The position numbers and the translations under genes were made by a program. Positions 18,950 to 27,820 of a DNA stretch of 33,196 bases are shown here, piece by piece. Source of the DNA: an uncultured Prochlorococcus sp. (lineage in GTDB: Bacteria > Cyanobacteriota > Cyanobacteriia > PCC-6307 > Cyanobiaceae); the NCBI GenBank assembly GCA_902618795.1, contig CACNCF010000009.1, positions 1-33,196 on the forward strand, in the 5' to 3' direction. Each line of letters starts with the position of its first letter. Within the stretch, counting starts at the first letter, position 1. Under the pieces are notes generated by a model. That model searched no databases. It saw nothing but the letters and a program-made list of their open reading frames with translations, and was not told the DNA's origin.

Positions 18950-20245
18950 GTGATCGAGCGTTACACATTACCCGAAATGGGGAAAATCTGGACTGATAGC
19001 GCAAAATTCCAGAGTTGGCTTAAGGTTGAAATAGCTGCATGTGAAGCAAATTTTTCCCTGGGAAAAATTCCTGAGAATGCCATAAAAGAGATACGTTCAA
19101 ATGCAAAGTTTGATGAATCTAGAATTACAGAAATTGAGAAAGAAGTTAAACATGATGTCATAGCATTTCTTACAAGCGTTAATGAATTTGTAGGAGATTC
19201 TGGAAGATATATACATGTTGGTATGACCAGTAGTGATGTACTTGATACTGGCTTATCTCTTCAGTTAAAAGATTCTTGCGAATTGTTATTAGAAGAAATT
19301 GAGAACCTAGAAAATGAAGTCAGATTATTAGCAAGGAAGCATAAAAATACCTTAATGATTGGCAGATCTCATGCAATTCATGGGGAGCCAATTTCCTTCG
19401 GTTTTAAACTTGCTGGATGGTTAGCAGAAATAATAAGGAACAAAAAAAGATTGTTAACTCTGAAAGAATCTGTAGCTATTGGACAAATAAGTGGTGCAAT
19501 GGGTACTTACGCTAATACGAATCCCAAAGTAGAACAAATAACTTGTGATTTACTCGGCTTAAAGCCAGATACAGCAAGTACGCAGGTCATATCGAGAGAC
19601 AGGCATGCAGAATATGTTCAAACTATTGCACTAGTTGGGGCTTCTCTAGATAGATTCGCAACTGAAATAAGAAATTTACAAAGAACTGATGTTTTAGAAG
19701 TTGAGGAGGGCTTTACAAAAGGGCAAAAAGGAAGTTCTGCCATGCCTCATAAAAGAAATCCTATTCGAAGTGAAAGAGTAAGTGGTTTAGCAAGAATTTT
19801 GAGGAGTTACGTCTTAACAGCACTGGAAAATGTTCCACTTTGGCACGAAAGAGATATTAGCCATAGTTCAAATGAACGTATCATGTTACCTGACGTATCA
19901 ATCTGTTTGCATTTTATGCTCAGGGAAATGAAAGATATAGTAAGCAATTTGGAAGTTTATCCAAAAAATATGCTCAAAAATTTAAATATATATGGTGGTG
20001 TAATCTTTAGTCAGAAAGTTTTACTTTTGCTTGTAGAGAAAGGGTTGTCTAGAGAAAAGGCTTATAGCTTAGTACAAAAAAATGCGCATCATGCGTGGAA
20101 TACCGAAAATGGTAATTTCAAACAAAATATAGAGAGAGATAATGAAATAATGGATTTTATTGATCAAAGTGACCTAGAAGAATGTTTTAACCCTTCGATT
20201 CATCTCAATAATTTAAGTGTAATATGGGAGAAGTTAGGTATCTAG
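18950..20245 (+). CDS. purB: Adenylosuccinate lyase
   Basis: A 431-residue member of the fumarase/aspartase superfamily. It acts twice in purine synthesis, splitting SAICAR and adenylosuccinate, each time releasing fumarate. The family signature appears as GSSAMPHKRNPI with the catalytic-loop serine, and MTSSDVLDT and GRSHAIHGEP carry the catalytic histidine region. The start is GTG at 18950 (encoding the conserved N-terminus MIERYTLPEM), with no better ATG upstream in frame. Length is standard. fumC follows after 48 bases on the same strand. Confidence 0.96.
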   Translation: MIERYTLPEMGKIWTDSAKFQSWLKVEIAACEANFSLGKIPENAIKEIRSNAKFDESRITEIEKEVKHDVIAFLTSVNEFVGDSGRYIHVGMTSSDVLDTGLSLQLKDSCELLLEEIENLENEVRLLARKHKNTLMIGRSHAIHGEPISFGFKLAGWLAEIIRNKKRLLTLKESVAIGQISGAMGTYANTNPKVEQITCDLLGLKPDTASTQVISRDRHAEYVQTIALVGASLDRFATEIRNLQRTDVLEVEEGFTKGQKGSSAMPHKRNPIRSERVSGLARILRSYVLTALENVPLWHERDISHSSNERIMLPDVSICLHFMLREMKDIVSNLEVYPKNMLKNLNIYGGVIFSQKVLLLLVEKGLSREKAYSLVQKNAHHAWNTENGNFKQNIERDNEIMDFIDQSDLEECFNPSIHLNNLSVIWEKLGI

Positions 20246-20250
20246 GATTA

Positions 20251-20290
20251 CTGAAAACCTTATCTAAGTTAAACCAGTGTTTTCAGAGGA
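20251..20290 (+). promoter_or_regulatory. Hairpin overlapping the fumC ribosome binding site
   Basis: CTGAAAAC (20251-20258) and GTTTTCAG (20279-20286) are a perfect 8-bp inverted repeat with a 20-base loop. The last two stem bases belong to AGAGGA (20285-20290), an unusually good Shine-Dalgarno for this genome, 3 bases before the fumC ATG at 20294. Folding could partly hide the site. Being purB-proximal, it might also act in mRNA processing. Confidence 0.5.
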
Positions 20291-20293
20291 ATA

Positions 20294-21679
20294 ATGACAA
20301 AAAACTTTAGGATTGAAAAAGATAGTATGGGAACAATAGAGGTTCCCAATAAAGCTTTGTGGGGCGCTCAAACACAAAGATCGATAAAAAATTTTTCTAT
20401 TGGAGAAGAATTAATTCCAATTGAATTAATTTATTCACTCACCCTCATAAAAAAAGCTGCTTCAATCGCTAATTTCAATTTAGGGTTAATAGATAAAACA
20501 AAAAAAGATTTAATTGTAGAGGCATGTACAGAAATACTTGATGGGCTTCATGATTCACAGTTTCCCTTAAAGGTTTGGCAAACCGGAAGTGGCACGCAAA
20601 CAAATATGAATATTAATGAGGTAATTTCAAATATTGCAGCATTAAAAACAAATTCAGAGCTTGGTAGTCATCAACCAATTCATCCTAATGATGATGTAAA
20701 TAAATCGCAGTCAACTAATGATACTTTTCCTGCTGCTATTCAAATATCAGTCGTCAATGAAATAATCAAAAATTTAGTTCCAACGATACGAGAACTTACT
20801 AAGATCCTTGATAAAAAAAGTGAACAATGGAAAGACCTCATAAAGATAGGAAGAACCCATTTTCAAGATGCAGTGCCCCTCACTTTTGGGCAAGAAATAT
20901 CAGGATGGTCAGAGCAACTGAAAGATGCTGAGAATGCAATTATTATAAGTCTTAATGAATTGTATTTTTTACCTTTGGGAGGAACTGCAGTTGGAACAGG
21001 GATTAATTGTCCAAAAGGATTTTGTGAAGAGTCTATAAAATCAATTTCCGAGGATACTAATCTAATGTTCTATAAATCAAAAAATAATTTTTCTATCATG
21101 GCCTCGCATGATCGTCTAGCTCAAGTAATGAGTCAGATAAAAATATTAGCAGGTGCATTATTTAAAATTTCAAATGATATAAAAATTCTATCTTCTGGTC
21201 CAAGATCAGGAATATATGAACTAATTATTCCTCAAAATGAACCTGGAAGTTCTATCATGCCGGGTAAAGTGAATCCAACTCAATGCGAAGCCTTATCAAT
21301 GGTTTGCACACAGATAATGGGTCTTGAATATGCAGTCTCAATGGCAAATTGTAGCGGTACATTACAGATGAATGAATATAAGCCCCTTATTGGATTTAAT
21401 ATTCTCACAAGTTTAAAATTACTTAAAAATGTAATAGAAAACTTCAGAATAAATTTAGTTGATGGGATGGAACCTAATCAAAAGAAAATAAAGTTAAATT
21501 TAGAAAATTCACTAATGTTGGTCACAGCCATAGTGCCAAAAGTTGGTTATGAAAAAGCAGCTAAAATTGCAAACCTCGCCTTCAAAGAATCATTAAATTT
21601 AAAAGAGGCAACACTTAAATTAGGTTATTTAAACGAAGATGAATTTGATGAAGCAATGAATATCAATTCAATGATTTGA
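20294..21679 (+). CDS. fumC: Fumarate hydratase, class II
   Basis: A 461-residue iron-independent fumarase that hydrates fumarate to malate. The superfamily signature is GSSIMPGKVNPTQCEAL. Other class II blocks are QTGSGTQTNMN, HPNDDVNKSQSTNDTFP and GRTHFQDAVPLTFGQE, each with active-site residues. The fumarase-type VNKSQSTND and TNMNINEV distinguish it from aspartase. Length is standard. It is probably co-transcribed with purB, which makes its substrate, and has a clear AGAGGA ribosome binding site. It is convergent on the helicase gene, 9 bases between stops. Confidence 0.96.
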   Translation: MTKNFRIEKDSMGTIEVPNKALWGAQTQRSIKNFSIGEELIPIELIYSLTLIKKAASIANFNLGLIDKTKKDLIVEACTEILDGLHDSQFPLKVWQTGSGTQTNMNINEVISNIAALKTNSELGSHQPIHPNDDVNKSQSTNDTFPAAIQISVVNEIIKNLVPTIRELTKILDKKSEQWKDLIKIGRTHFQDAVPLTFGQEISGWSEQLKDAENAIIISLNELYFLPLGGTAVGTGINCPKGFCEESIKSISEDTNLMFYKSKNNFSIMASHDRLAQVMSQIKILAGALFKISNDIKILSSGPRSGIYELIIPQNEPGSSIMPGKVNPTQCEALSMVCTQIMGLEYAVSMANCSGTLQMNEYKPLIGFNILTSLKLLKNVIENFRINLVDGMEPNQKKIKLNLENSLMLVTAIVPKVGYEKAAKIANLAFKESLNLKEATLKLGYLNEDEFDEAMNINSMI

Positions 21680-21688
21680 TTAAAAAAT

Positions 21689-24415
21689 TTAAGAATTATT
21701 GTCAATTCTCTTTGTTGCAGGATTAATATCTTCAGAGACTTTGATAAGATCATTAGATTCAGAAACAGGAAAACGATTAATAGCTTTTAATGCTAGCTTT
21801 GCTTTGCTTTTTAATTTATTACTAACACCAATACAGTATTGCACTTGAGAAAGGACATCAATTGATCTTCTAATAATCCTCACTACATCACCTTCGTCTA
21901 ATGAAGTATTAAAAACCAAATCTTTCCATTTTTTTCCTCTTGCCCATTCAGAAATTATTCCAGTCAACTCTGTTTCTAAATAGATAGGAATTTCTATATG
22001 AAACTTATTTTGTTGAAAAGAGACTAATTTTCTTAAACCATCTAATTCGTTAAAAACATCTATTACCTTTAAGGAAGGCTTGAAATTACACCAAAGATTA
22101 GGCCTCCTTACATCAACACATATAGCTTGAATAATTGCAGCTAACTCAGGAGGATCTAAATCGTCTAAATAACCACTAACTAAAACAAGACCAATCCATA
22201 ATTCATTTTCACTTCTTATTGCACCCACTGTTTGTCCAACTTCTGTCAATTCCAAATCATTTAAACAACCAAAATGATTCAAAATTTGTATCAAATCGGT
22301 AAAAGTTCTCCAGTTATGATTTTCTTTATCCGCAAGAAGTTTTTTTCTAATATTTATTTCTTGTTCAACATCAATAATTCTTTTTCTATATTTCTTTAAT
22401 TTCTTAGAGTCTCCAAATCTGTGTGCAGGATGATCAGTAACTGTTTCTTCTAAATTATTAATTTGTTGCTGTTGTGCCAAAACTTCCGTTGTCAAATCAT
22501 ATTGTGGAGTTTGTAAATCATTTTTTTTTGAAACTTCAAAAATTCGATCCGCATAACACTGCGACATATCATCTCCCCTAAATACCTCTCCAGAAAAATA
22601 CATCTTTGGCACTTCAAGTCCTAAGACATCAATTGCATCCAAATCATTAAAAATATTTACTATGTATGAGGGTTTTATAAGAATAAATAAATTATCAATT
22701 GTCAAACACAATAAACTCTTAATTTTTTGGGATTCATATATTTTCTTACAGATTAATCCTGGGACAATTTTTCTTTTCATTTGAGGAGCTTTGATTGAAA
22801 TTAAGCTTCCATCTCTAATATATGGGAGTGCCTTAGTTATCTCTTCTGATAATTTTTCTGCTGATTGTTTTTCTAAAATTTTCAAGAGTCTTCTCTCTTC
22901 TTTAAGACGATTTCTTAACTTTTCATATGCATCAAAATCTTTCCATGAAACGTTAGATGTAATTTTTTTTAATTCAATTAAATCCTTATCTAAATTTTCA
23001 AGAATTATATTCTCACCTGATGATTCACCTAAATATAAAAAACTACCAAAACTTCTTTTAATTAATTCTTTAGACTTCTCTAAGGTATAACTTTGTAAAA
23101 GATTAAGTACCATTCCATAGCTAGGAGTGAATTGACTTTCTAAAGAATTTGGTTTGCTAATAGCCATTGCGCTTGCTTCTTTGGCACCTTCAAATCTTGT
23201 TTGTAATGTAACAACATATCCCTGTGTATCTTTTCCTCTTCTTCCAGCTCTTCCTGACATTTGCAAAAATTCACTGCTAAATAATAATCTATGCCCATCT
23301 TCTGTCCTTTTTGATAAAGAAGAAATAACAGTTGTTCTTGCTGGCATATTTATTCCAGCAGCAAGAGTTTCAGTTGCAAAAACAACTTTTATTAAACCTT
23401 GCTGAAATAATTCCTCAACCAATTCTTTCCATGCAGGCAATAATCCAGCATGATGAGATGCAATACCGCGTTTTAATGCCTCGCATTGAGATTTATCTTT
23501 AATTGCTTCCTGATTATTTTTAAGATAAACATCTAATTTTTGGGATATCATACTTGCTTCTGAATAACTTACTAAAGTTAAATCTTTTATATTCTCAATT
23601 GCCTTGTCACATCCTCTTCTACTAAAAATAAAATAAATAGCTGGCAACATATTTCGTTCAGCTAGTTTCGAGATCACAAAGCCAATTGAGGGCGACTTTG
23701 GTTGCATTATCCTACCCACTTTTCCTCTTATTTTCTGCCCTTTAGGAGCTCTCCAAATCTTACAGTTTGGATGAATTCCATTACCCTTATTATTTAAAAG
23801 TGGATGGAGGCCTTTAACACTACAAAAAATAAAATCAAGTGGGACTGGTCTCTTATCACTATTAATTAGTACTGTGGGGCCATGAACTTTTTCTATCCAA
23901 TTTTGTAATTGATCTGCATTGGCTATTGTTGCTGATAAAGCTATTATTTGAGTTCTACTAGGGCAATGGATTATAGTTTCCTCCCAAACTGTGCCTCTTT
24001 GGGGGTCATTCATATAATGACATTCATCAAGAATCACAGATTCTAAATTTTCCAGGGGATCATCAAATTCATCAAATTCGCCATAAAGCATGTTCCTGAA
24101 AATCTCAGTAGTCATGACTAAGATTGGTGCTTCTCTATTTATGTTTATATCTCCAGTTAAAAGACCAACTTTATTCTCACCAAATTGATTAGCAAAATCT
24201 CTAAACTTTTGGTTTGAAAGGGCCTTTAAAGGAGTTGTATAAAAAACTCTACTGTCATGAGCTAAGCCTCTATATATAGCAAATTCACCTATCAATGTTT
24301 TACCCGAACCTGTTGGTGCCGTTAAAACAACAGAATTTCCGCTATTAATAGCTCGTATTGCTTCTAATTGGAAATCATCTAGCGGAAAGGGGAAATATTC
24401 CTCTAAATTAAGCAA
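21689..24415 (-). CDS. Ski2/Mtr4-like DExH-box RNA helicase
   Basis: A 908-residue superfamily 2 helicase. Motif I APTGSGKT is at 33-40, motif II DECH at 130-133, motif III SAT at 161-163 and motif VI QMSGRAGR at 385-392; HHAGLLPAWK and ATETLAAGINMPAR fill the second RecA domain. From about 730 on the protein resembles the C-terminal DSHCT domain of Ski2/Mtr4 helicases, and the middle holds a diverged insertion. Such proteins unwind structured RNA for degradation or processing and are found across cyanobacteria; the bacterial role is not settled. It is divergent from bioF across 139 bases. No enzyme partner is visible nearby. Confidence 0.88.
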   Translation of the reverse strand: MLNLEEYFPFPLDDFQLEAIRAINSGNSVVLTAPTGSGKTLIGEFAIYRGLAHDSRVFYTTPLKALSNQKFRDFANQFGENKVGLLTGDININREAPILVMTTEIFRNMLYGEFDEFDDPLENLESVILDECHYMNDPQRGTVWEETIIHCPSRTQIIALSATIANADQLQNWIEKVHGPTVLINSDKRPVPLDFIFCSVKGLHPLLNNKGNGIHPNCKIWRAPKGQKIRGKVGRIMQPKSPSIGFVISKLAERNMLPAIYFIFSRRGCDKAIENIKDLTLVSYSEASMISQKLDVYLKNNQEAIKDKSQCEALKRGIASHHAGLLPAWKELVEELFQQGLIKVVFATETLAAGINMPARTTVISSLSKRTEDGHRLLFSSEFLQMSGRAGRRGKDTQGYVVTLQTRFEGAKEASAMAISKPNSLESQFTPSYGMVLNLLQSYTLEKSKELIKRSFGSFLYLGESSGENIILENLDKDLIELKKITSNVSWKDFDAYEKLRNRLKEERRLLKILEKQSAEKLSEEITKALPYIRDGSLISIKAPQMKRKIVPGLICKKIYESQKIKSLLCLTIDNLFILIKPSYIVNIFNDLDAIDVLGLEVPKMYFSGEVFRGDDMSQCYADRIFEVSKKNDLQTPQYDLTTEVLAQQQQINNLEETVTDHPAHRFGDSKKLKKYRKRIIDVEQEINIRKKLLADKENHNWRTFTDLIQILNHFGCLNDLELTEVGQTVGAIRSENELWIGLVLVSGYLDDLDPPELAAIIQAICVDVRRPNLWCNFKPSLKVIDVFNELDGLRKLVSFQQNKFHIEIPIYLETELTGIISEWARGKKWKDLVFNTSLDEGDVVRIIRRSIDVLSQVQYCIGVSNKLKSKAKLALKAINRFPVSESNDLIKVSEDINPATKRIDNNS

Positions 24416-24458
24416 TAATTGTGATTGAAGAGAGGATGAGTTAACTTCTTAATATATG

Positions 24459-24470
24459 ATCTATATAGAT
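24459..24470. repeat. 12-base perfect palindrome between helicase gene and bioF
   Basis: ATCTATATAGAT is self-complementary over 12 bases in the 139-base divergent spacer, 44 bases from the helicase start and 84 from the bioF ATG. Given the strong AT bias some palindromes are expected by chance. It could be an operator for either gene; it does not resemble the BirA operator. Confidence 0.25.
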
Positions 24471-24554
24471 ATTAATAAACAAAAAATACCTTGCAAACTT
24501 TAATAGTAAATCTAAATCTTTTTAATTAAATCCACTATATTTTATTTTGCCAAA

Positions 24555-25694
24555 ATGAAAAAAGTAAAAATTCCAAAAAATAGAATCCGTGAATTAAAAA
24601 CATATTCTTTAGGTAAAAAATCATTCGAACTTTTAAGTTTAAATTCACAAAATAAAAAACTTATAGACTTATGCAGTAACGATTATTTTGGATTAAGTAG
24701 GGACAAGGATTTAATAAAAGCTGCTTACCAAATAAGCTTGTTAGAAGGTATTGGTTCAGGAAGCTCTAGGTTTATTACAGGTTCAAGACCAATACATAAC
24801 TTATTAGAAACAGAACTTGCTAAGTGGCTTGATCAACGAAAAGTGTTACTTTTCCCAAGCGGATTTCAAGCAAATATAGCCGCTATCCAGGCTTTAGCAA
24901 ACAGAAACAGCATCGTAATAGCAGATAAATTGATCCATAACTCTTTATTGGTTGGAGTCAAAGCTGCACAAGCAAAACTGGTTCGATTTTCACACAATAA
25001 TTTAAAAGATTTAGAAGATAAAATTATTAAATCTAACCCTACAAAAAATTCCATTTTAGTTGTTGTTGAATCTCTTTATAGCATGGAGGGATCAATTGCT
25101 CCGCTTAGAGAAATAACGGAAATTTGCAAAAAAAATAGTGTTCAATTATTAGTTGACGAAGCTCATGCAATTGGAATCTTGGGCCCTGAAGGCAGGGGTT
25201 TAAGTTTTAATTTTCGTTCAGATATAACTATGATGACTGGAACTTTTGGAAAAGCATTTGGAAGCGGTGGAGCTTTTATAGCTTCCAATTCAGAAATTGG
25301 AGAATATCTTATCCAAACAAGTGGTGCATTTAGATATACAACCGCACTTGCGCCATCTTTAGCTGCTGGGGCGCTAGAGGGTTTAAAAAAAATTTTAGAA
25401 AATAAAGAATGGGGTAATGATTTATTATATTCTGCGAATGTATGGAAAGATGAAATTATTAAAAATCTTAGTTTTCCAGTTCAGGGAGATTCTCACATTT
25501 TGTCAATAATTGTTGGCCAAGAAGAGAAGGCAATTTATCTACAAAAATATCTCGAAGAAAATGGATTTTTAGCAATTGCGATAAGACCTCCAACTGTTCC
25601 AGTGGGGCAATCAAGAATCAGAATAACAATACGCAGAAACTTAGATTTTAATTTGCTAAAGAATTTCATTGCAGTATTAAAAGATTTTAAATGA
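24555..25694 (+). CDS. bioF: 8-amino-7-oxononanoate synthase
   Basis: A 379-residue PLP enzyme of the alpha-oxoamine synthase family; it condenses pimeloyl-ACP or -CoA with alanine, the first step of biotin ring assembly. The cofactor lysine is Lys233 in TGTFGKAFGSGGAF. Asp201 and His204 lie in DEAHAIG, His128 stacks on the ring in DKLIHNSLL, and GSGSSRFITGSRPIH is the typical glycine-rich start. Length is close to normal. It overlaps the next gene by 4 bases and opens a five-gene biotin operon. The position next to BioC excludes the glycine-using paralogue Kbl. Confidence 0.95.
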   Translation: MKKVKIPKNRIRELKTYSLGKKSFELLSLNSQNKKLIDLCSNDYFGLSRDKDLIKAAYQISLLEGIGSGSSRFITGSRPIHNLLETELAKWLDQRKVLLFPSGFQANIAAIQALANRNSIVIADKLIHNSLLVGVKAAQAKLVRFSHNNLKDLEDKIIKSNPTKNSILVVVESLYSMEGSIAPLREITEICKKNSVQLLVDEAHAIGILGPEGRGLSFNFRSDITMMTGTFGKAFGSGGAFIASNSEIGEYLIQTSGAFRYTTALAPSLAAGALEGLKKILENKEWGNDLLYSANVWKDEIIKNLSFPVQGDSHILSIIVGQEEKAIYLQKYLEENGFLAIAIRPPTVPVGQSRIRITIRRNLDFNLLKNFIAVLKDFK

Positions 25695-26395
25695 AACAAA
25701 TTATTACTCAACATGGGTGGGGACTAAATAAATATTTCTGGGATGATTATAAAGTTGATTTTTTAAATAATAATTGGCATTGGCAAGATAATGAAAGGGG
25801 CTATTTTTCTACAAATAATTACCAAGCAAAATGGATTAAGAGCGAATCTAAAAAAGAAATCAGAATGACTTTATGCCATTCATTTGGTTTTCATTTAATA
25901 CAAAAAAAAATTTTAAAAGAAGCAACTCATATTGTTCTTATAAATTCTTTTAATAATTTTCTTCCTTTAAGTCATAAGAGAAACTTGATTTTAAGGTCTC
26001 TGAAAAGAATGGAAACAAAAATCATAAAAAATGAACATAAGGAAATGTTGAAAGAATTTATTAATAGATCATTTATGCCAAATCATATGAGTAATAGTTT
26101 TAAAAATATCTTTTATAAAAGTCTAGAGAGTTTAAATAAAACTCTTCTTTTAAGTGATTTAAAACAACTTTACATCAACAGAGATTTTCCAGTATTTTTA
26201 AGAAAAGATTGCAAAATTATTTTTATAAAATCAGAAAATGATTTGATTCTTGACAACGAATCAAATAATAACTTTTTAGATTCCTTAAATAAAACACTTG
26301 ATAGGAAGCCAATTTTAATTAAATTAGCTCAACAAGGTCATTGCTTAAATAATTTAAATTTATACGAGATCTTACTTAATACACTTAATGATTAA
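25691..26395 (+). CDS. bioK: BioK-type pimeloyl-ACP methyl ester esterase (alpha/beta hydrolase)
   Basis: A 234-residue alpha/beta hydrolase between bioF and bioC. Candidate triad residues are Ser64 in CHSFGFH, a nucleophile elbow whose first Gly is Cys; Asp184 in SENDLI; and His217 in QQGHCLN. The N-terminus QHGWGLNKYFW holds the usual oxyanion-hole HGWG region. Its expected job is to cut the methyl ester from pimeloyl-ACP so BioF can use it. In marine Synechococcus this step is done by BioK, one of several unrelated replacements for BioH (established knowledge). Divergence is high and there is no search result behind the name, so BioG-like or another esterase remains possible. It overlaps both neighbours, indicating coupled translation. 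Confidence 0.7.
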   Translation: MKQIITQHGWGLNKYFWDDYKVDFLNNNWHWQDNERGYFSTNNYQAKWIKSESKKEIRMTLCHSFGFHLIQKKILKEATHIVLINSFNNFLPLSHKRNLILRSLKRMETKIIKNEHKEMLKEFINRSFMPNHMSNSFKNIFYKSLESLNKTLLLSDLKQLYINRDFPVFLRKDCKIIFIKSENDLILDNESNNNFLDSLNKTLDRKPILIKLAQQGHCLNNLNLYEILLNTLND

Positions 26396-27158
26396 AATGG
26401 ATAGTAAGAAGTGGAATGAGAAAATAAAAAATAATTTCAATGATGCTGCAAATCGGTACTTAGAACATTCAAATATTCAGAAATTTTTTGCAAAAAAGAT
26501 TGTGCAATTTATTAAAGAATTAAATCCCCAAAAAAAAGGTGAATGGATAGATCTTGGATCAGGACCAGGCCTATTAGCAGATGAAATAGAAAAAAAATTT
26601 TCTTCCCAAAAAGTATCCAGAATTGATTTCAGCAAGAAAATGCTTCTTGAGAATAAATTATCTAGAAAAAAATTTTTATGGGATTTGAATAATGATTTAC
26701 CTCCTGAAATAAATAACTGTTCTCTATTAACATCTAACTTTTGCATACATTGGTTAAATAACCCGGAAAAGATAATAAAAAATTGGTTTAGCAAATTAAC
26801 ACCTGGAGGTTTTTTAATCATTTCATATCCAACAAAAGATTGTTTCCCTGAATGGAAAGATACTTGTAAAAAAATTGATATTGAATATAGTGGTCTTAAT
26901 TTCCTTTGCTCTAAAGAATTATTAAAAGATTTCAAATCAACTGAAATACATTATTCAGAACAGTTTAATTATCTTGAAAATTTTGAAGATATATATAAGC
27001 TTTTTAGAAGCATAAAAAATGTAGGCGCACAATCAACAAACTGTAAACGCAAAACAGTGAAAGAGTTAAAGGAAATTCAAAAGTTTTGGCCAAAGAATTA
27101 CAATAATACAGTGAACCTTTCATGGCAAATTGAGATTCAAATCATAAAGAAATTATGA
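26388..27158 (+). CDS. bioC: Malonyl-ACP O-methyltransferase
   Basis: A 256-residue class I SAM methyltransferase that methylates malonyl-ACP so that the fatty-acid machinery can extend it to pimeloyl-ACP methyl ester. SAM motif I is IDLGSGPG at about 54-61, and the N-terminal FNDAANRYLEHSNIQ is the BioC-specific segment. SNFCIHWLNNPE and TPGGFLIISYP are the later family blocks. The annotated ATG overlaps bioK by 8 bases; an ATG at 26397, leaving a one-base gap, is equally possible. The stop overlaps bioD by 4 bases. Confidence 0.9.
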   Translation: MIKMDSKKWNEKIKNNFNDAANRYLEHSNIQKFFAKKIVQFIKELNPQKKGEWIDLGSGPGLLADEIEKKFSSQKVSRIDFSKKMLLENKLSRKKFLWDLNNDLPPEINNCSLLTSNFCIHWLNNPEKIIKNWFSKLTPGGFLIISYPTKDCFPEWKDTCKKIDIEYSGLNFLCSKELLKDFKSTEIHYSEQFNYLENFEDIYKLFRSIKNVGAQSTNCKRKTVKELKEIQKFWPKNYNNTVNLSWQIEIQIIKKL

Positions 27159-27820
27159 GTAGTCACAAAAATATTTTCAAATTTATAATTTGTGGAACAG
27201 ACACTGATATTGGGAAAACTCTAATAAGCTCTTTTTTTGTTAAAGGATTAAATTCTTTTTATTGGAAGCCTATTCAAAGTGGTATTGAATCGCAAACTGA
27301 TAGTCAAAAGGTTGAAAAACTTTCACAAGTAAGTAAAGAGAAAATAATTAAAGAAGCTTATGTCTTTACAAAACCTCTATCTCCTCATTGGGCTGCTGAA
27401 ATAGATCAAAAAACTATTAACTTTGACATGTTGAGATTGCCAAAAGTAAAAGGCTCATTAATTGTAGAAACTGCAGGTGGATTAATGGTTCCAATAACAC
27501 GCAATTTTTTACAAATAGATCAAATAAAACAATGGAATCTTCCGGTAATACTTGTATGTAAGAGCTCACTTGGCACTCTCAACCATACCCTGCTTAGTAT
27601 TGAGGCCTTAAAACGAAGAAATATTGACATTTTAGGTTTAGTAGTCAATGGCGAAAAACACCTAGATAATCCAAAAACACTAGTTGATTTTAGTGGTATT
27701 CCTTTAATTGCTGAATTTCCTTACATCAAAAAAATGGACTCAAATAATTTAGATATACTATGGAAAGAACTTGAAATTAAAAATAAGTTGATCTCACTTT
27801 TAAACTCAAAAATAAGTTAA
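27155..27820 (+). CDS. bioD: Dethiobiotin synthetase
   Basis: A 221-residue P-loop enzyme that closes the ureido ring of 7,8-diaminononanoate with CO2 and ATP. The P-loop GTDTDIGKT is at 14-22, the substrate-binding Lys38 is in YWKPIQSG, and VETAGGLMVPI carries the Mg/substrate contact region. Length is standard. Its start overlaps bioC, and it ends on the base before the bioA ATG, so it sits in the operon in pathway company though not in pathway order. Confidence 0.95.
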   Translation: MSSHKNIFKFIICGTDTDIGKTLISSFFVKGLNSFYWKPIQSGIESQTDSQKVEKLSQVSKEKIIKEAYVFTKPLSPHWAAEIDQKTINFDMLRLPKVKGSLIVETAGGLMVPITRNFLQIDQIKQWNLPVILVCKSSLGTLNHTLLSIEALKRRNIDILGLVVNGEKHLDNPKTLVDFSGIPLIAEFPYIKKMDSNNLDILWKELEIKNKLISLLNSKIS

